DNA from: an uncultured Megasphaera sp.
GTDB taxonomy: Bacteria; Bacillota; Negativicutes; Veillonellales; Megasphaeraceae
DNA length: 7,797 nt
Direction of reading: 5' to 3'
NCBI RefSeq assembly: GCF_958350005.1
Contig: NZ_CATWFF010000097.1
Location: 1-7,797 of the forward strand
This document shows, piece after piece, positions 5,718 through 7,797 of the stretch. Under the pieces are notes generated by a model. It was not told the DNA's origin, did not search any database, and saw only the letters and a program-made list of their open reading frames with translations. The first letter of the stretch is position 1. Every line of letters starts with the position of its first letter. A program made the position numbers and the translations under genes.

Positions 5718-6737
5718 ATGAAATTTTCGAAAATGATTGCAGCCATTGATTCGCACACAGCTGGTGAAGCAGCTCGTCTGATTATCGGCGGTGTTACAAA
5801 GTTCCCAGGCAAGACGATGGCGGAAAAGAAGATTTACCTGGAAGAACACAATGATACGCTGCGGAAAACGCTGATGCTGGAACCGAGAGGTCATCATGAC
5901 ATGTTTGGCGCCTTCATATGTGAACCAGTTCACGAAGAAGCCGATTATGGCATCATTTTTATGGATTCGGGCGGATATTTAAACATGTGCGGCCACAACA
6001 CGATCGCTGCCATGACCGCTGCTGTTGAATGCGGCTGGGTCGACGTTCCGGAAGGAGCGAAGGAAGTAAAGGTCGTTCAGGATGCACCGGCCGGCGTTAT
6101 TCACGGAACTGTATATTTAAAGGAAAATTATGAAGCAGACCATGTATCCTTTGAAAACGTAGAATCCTTCCTGTATAAAGAAAATGTAGCTGTTCACGTT
6201 CCTTCTCTGGGTAAGGATATTCACTGCGATATTTCCTTTGGCGGCAGCTTCTTTGCCATCCTTCCGGCAACGGAAGTAGGCATGGATATTTGCCCGCAAA
6301 ATGCCAGCAAGTTTGCCAAGATCGGCATGGAAATCCGCGATGCTGTTAACGAACAGGTAGAAATTCAGCATCCTACGCTGGCTCATATTAAGACTGTCGA
6401 TTTAGTCGAATTTTACGGCCCGGCCAAGAGCCCTGATGCAACGTTCCAGAACGTTGTCGTATTCGGTGACGGCCAGGTTGACCGCTCTCCCTGCGGCACC
6501 GGCACAAGTGCCAAAGTTGCTACACTCCATGCCAAAGGAGAACTGAAGGTCGGCGAACACATCATTTACGAAAGCATTTTAGGTACGAAGTTTAAAGGCG
6601 AAGTGCTGCGGGAATGTGAACTGGCCGGCCGTAAGGCAATTATTCCCCGCATTTCCGGTTCCGCCTCTATTGTGGGATTCAATACGTTCCTCATCGATCC
6701 GAAGGATCCCCTGGGCGATGGATTCTTGTTGGGATAG
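5718..6737 (+). CDS. prdF: Proline racemase PrdF
   Basis: The gene encodes 339 residues, beginning MKFSKMIAAIDSHTAGEAAR. It interconverts L- and D-proline and so feeds D-proline to PrdA/PrdB; it is cytosolic and cofactor-free. Both catalytic cysteines of the family are present: Cys91 in NMCGHNT and Cys259 in DRSPCGTGTSA. The IDSHTAGE start and the length are typical of proline racemases, and the two cysteines distinguish it from single-cysteine dehydratase relatives. Both are ordinary cysteines here, with no selenocysteine. The context of the prd operon supports proline rather than 4-hydroxyproline as the substrate. The stop at 6735-6737 overlaps the ribosome site of the next gene, so translation is likely coupled. 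Confidence 0.95.
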   Translation: MKFSKMIAAIDSHTAGEAARLIIGGVTKFPGKTMAEKKIYLEEHNDTLRKTLMLEPRGHHDMFGAFICEPVHEEADYGIIFMDSGGYLNMCGHNTIAAMTAAVECGWVDVPEGAKEVKVVQDAPAGVIHGTVYLKENYEADHVSFENVESFLYKENVAVHVPSLGKDIHCDISFGGSFFAILPATEVGMDICPQNASKFAKIGMEIRDAVNEQVEIQHPTLAHIKTVDLVEFYGPAKSPDATFQNVVVFGDGQVDRSPCGTGTSAKVATLHAKGELKVGEHIIYESILGTKFKGEVLRECELAGRKAIIPRISGSASIVGFNTFLIDPKDPLGDGFLLG

Positions 6738-6749
6738 GGGGAATGACAT

Positions 6750-7655
6750 ATGATCGTAACAGCACTGTTAGGTTTATTAGGTGTGTTATTCCTGTTCTTC
6801 CTGATCGTATTTATTCGGGATCTCATTGCAGTTCGTCATGAACCGAGTGAAGAAAGTATCCCTGCTTTCGGCATTATCGGCTTGATTGCCAATTTCTTTG
6901 ATACCCTGGGGATTGGCAGTTATGCGCCGACGACGGCCATGCTGAACGTAGCCAAACAGGTTAAAAACGATAAGAAGCTGCCGGGGATTCTGACTGTCGG
7001 TTGTACCGTTCCCGTTCTTACCGAAGCATTCCTGTTCATTCAGAGCGTAGAAGTAGAGCCGGTTACGCTGTTTGCCCTGATTATTTCTTCGGTTATCGGT
7101 GCAGCTGTAGGCGGCAAGCTGGTTACGAAACTGCCGGAACAGAAAGTACAGCTCTATCTGGGCATTGCTCTGGTACTGACAGCTTTTGTCATGCTGGGCA
7201 AGCAGCTGGGACTCATGGATTTCCTGAGTGCCGGCAATACGGAAATTGGCCTGAGCGGCGTTAAGCTGGTCGTAGCTGTTGTCTTTAACTTCATCTTCGG
7301 CGCCCTCATGACGATTGGCTGCGGATTGTATGCACCCTGCATGGCCATGATTTACATGCTCGGTCTGAACCCGCTCGTAGCATTCCCGGTTATGATGGGG
7401 TCCTGCGCAGCCCTCATGCCTGTTGCAGCCTATGAATTTATCAAAGCTCGCGACTATGCTCCGAAAGGATGCCTGGCCATGGCTATTGGCGGCGTCATTG
7501 GTGTATTCCTGGCGGCTAAGCTGGTTACCAGCATGGATTTGTATGTCCTGACCTGGCTGGTTATCTGCGTCGTCCTGTACACTGGCGTTATGTACGTCCG
7601 TCGTAGTACGAAGAAAAAAGATACCTATGTTGCCGCACAGGGTACGGATCAATAG
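6750..7655 (+). CDS. TSUP family (TauE/SafE-like) membrane permease
   Basis: The gene encodes 301 residues, very hydrophobic, with roughly eight membrane segments (1-23, about 37-60, 79-99, 103-123, 132-151, 170-203, 207-229, 241-284). TSUP proteins have two repeated halves, and this is visible: DTLGIGSYAPTTA (51-63) matches MTIGCGLYAPCMA (187-199). The soluble tail after residue 284 is basic and presumably cytosolic. TSUP members are typically linked to sulfite, sulfonate or organic-anion transport; the substrate here is not known. Being twelve bases after prdF, with its AGGGGGA ribosome site overlapping the prdF stop, and before the terminator, it is likely part of the operon. Uptake of proline or release of 5-aminovalerate is a reasonable guess; transport of a sulfur or selenium compound is an alternative. 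Confidence 0.82.
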   Translation: MIVTALLGLLGVLFLFFLIVFIRDLIAVRHEPSEESIPAFGIIGLIANFFDTLGIGSYAPTTAMLNVAKQVKNDKKLPGILTVGCTVPVLTEAFLFIQSVEVEPVTLFALIISSVIGAAVGGKLVTKLPEQKVQLYLGIALVLTAFVMLGKQLGLMDFLSAGNTEIGLSGVKLVVAVVFNFIFGALMTIGCGLYAPCMAMIYMLGLNPLVAFPVMMGSCAALMPVAAYEFIKARDYAPKGCLAMAIGGVIGVFLAAKLVTSMDLYVLTWLVICVVLYTGVMYVRRSTKKKDTYVAAQGTDQ

Positions 7656-7668
7656 CAGAATGTAAACG

Positions 7669-7716
7669 AAGAGTCTGGTAATTTTGAAATGTAACAGAAT
7701 TATCAGGCTCTTTTTT
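7669..7716 (+). terminator. Intrinsic terminator of the prd operon
   Basis: AAGAGTCTGGTAATT (7669-7683) pairs with AATTATCAGGCTCTT (7698-7712) over 15 base pairs (two G.T), loop of 14, with the right arm running into a T6 tract (7711-7716). It lies 13 bases after the permease stop, which ends the operon here. Confidence 0.88.
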
Positions 7717-7754
7717 ATCAGAAGTTGAAAAAATAAAAGTCAACGGAGAATAGG

Positions 7755-7784
7755 TTGTACAGTATAAAAAGAAGATGTTATAAT
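7755..7784 (+). promoter_or_regulatory. Putative promoter for a gene beyond the right edge
   Basis: TTGTAC (7755-7760) and TATAAT (7779-7784) are 18 bases apart, with TG plus one base before the -10 (extended -10). Transcription would begin near 7791, so its gene lies outside the window. Confidence 0.6.
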
Positions 7785-7797
7785 GAAGTCAATTATT

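Noticed and set aside
1..7797. CRISPR arrays, tRNA or rRNA genes, insertion sequences
   Set aside because: No repeat-spacer pattern, RNA gene signature, transposase or terminal inverted repeats were seen; the window is filled by one operon.

Overview
This window is a nearly complete D-proline reductase (prd) operon from an anaerobic, amino-acid-fermenting (Stickland-type) bacterium. All genes are on the + strand. The Shine-Dalgarno sequences are strong, the promoters contain TATAAT, and the end terminator is a stem followed by a T-run. With roughly balanced GC by eye, this suggests Bacillota. It could be a Negativicute or a mid-GC clostridial relative, but nothing in the window fixes the genus.

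Layout: an extended -10 promoter (about 12-40) leads into prdC (75-1364), prdA (1414-3330), a 95-residue conserved small protein with an S1/OB-like pattern (3361-3648), prdB (3667-4392), prdD (4426-5163), prdE (5178-5648), prdF (5718-6737) and a TSUP-family (TauE/SafE) permease (6750-7655). An intrinsic terminator follows (7669-7716), and a promoter-like sequence near the right edge (7755-7784) points to a gene beyond the window. Gaps between genes are 12-69 bases, so one transcript is likely. No gap exceeds 300 bases.

Two genes are read through an in-frame UGA as selenocysteine, and ordinary gene calling would truncate both. In prdC the UGA at 1248-1250 gives a C-x-x-Sec motif and the true end is at 1364. 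A hairpin with a GGT loop just downstream is a good bacterial SECIS candidate. In prdB the UGA at 4117-4119 gives the Sec-Gly-Thr-Cys active-site motif and the true end is at 4392.

How the genes work together: PrdF racemises L-proline to D-proline. PrdA, self-cleaved at a cysteine (Cys434 here) to make a pyruvoyl cofactor, and the selenoprotein PrdB together form D-proline reductase, which opens the ring to give 5-aminovalerate. PrdC, an RnfC-like selenoprotein, is thought to deliver the electrons. PrdD and PrdE match the two halves of PrdA, split at the PrdA cleavage position, and PrdE lacks the pyruvoyl-forming cysteine. The TSUP permease may move substrate or product.

The enzyme system is known. 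The less explained parts are the small S1-like protein, the PrdD/PrdE pair, the co-located TSUP permease, a perfect hairpin inside prdD (about 4663-4694), and a 26-base palindrome just before the prdF ribosome-binding site (5675-5700).
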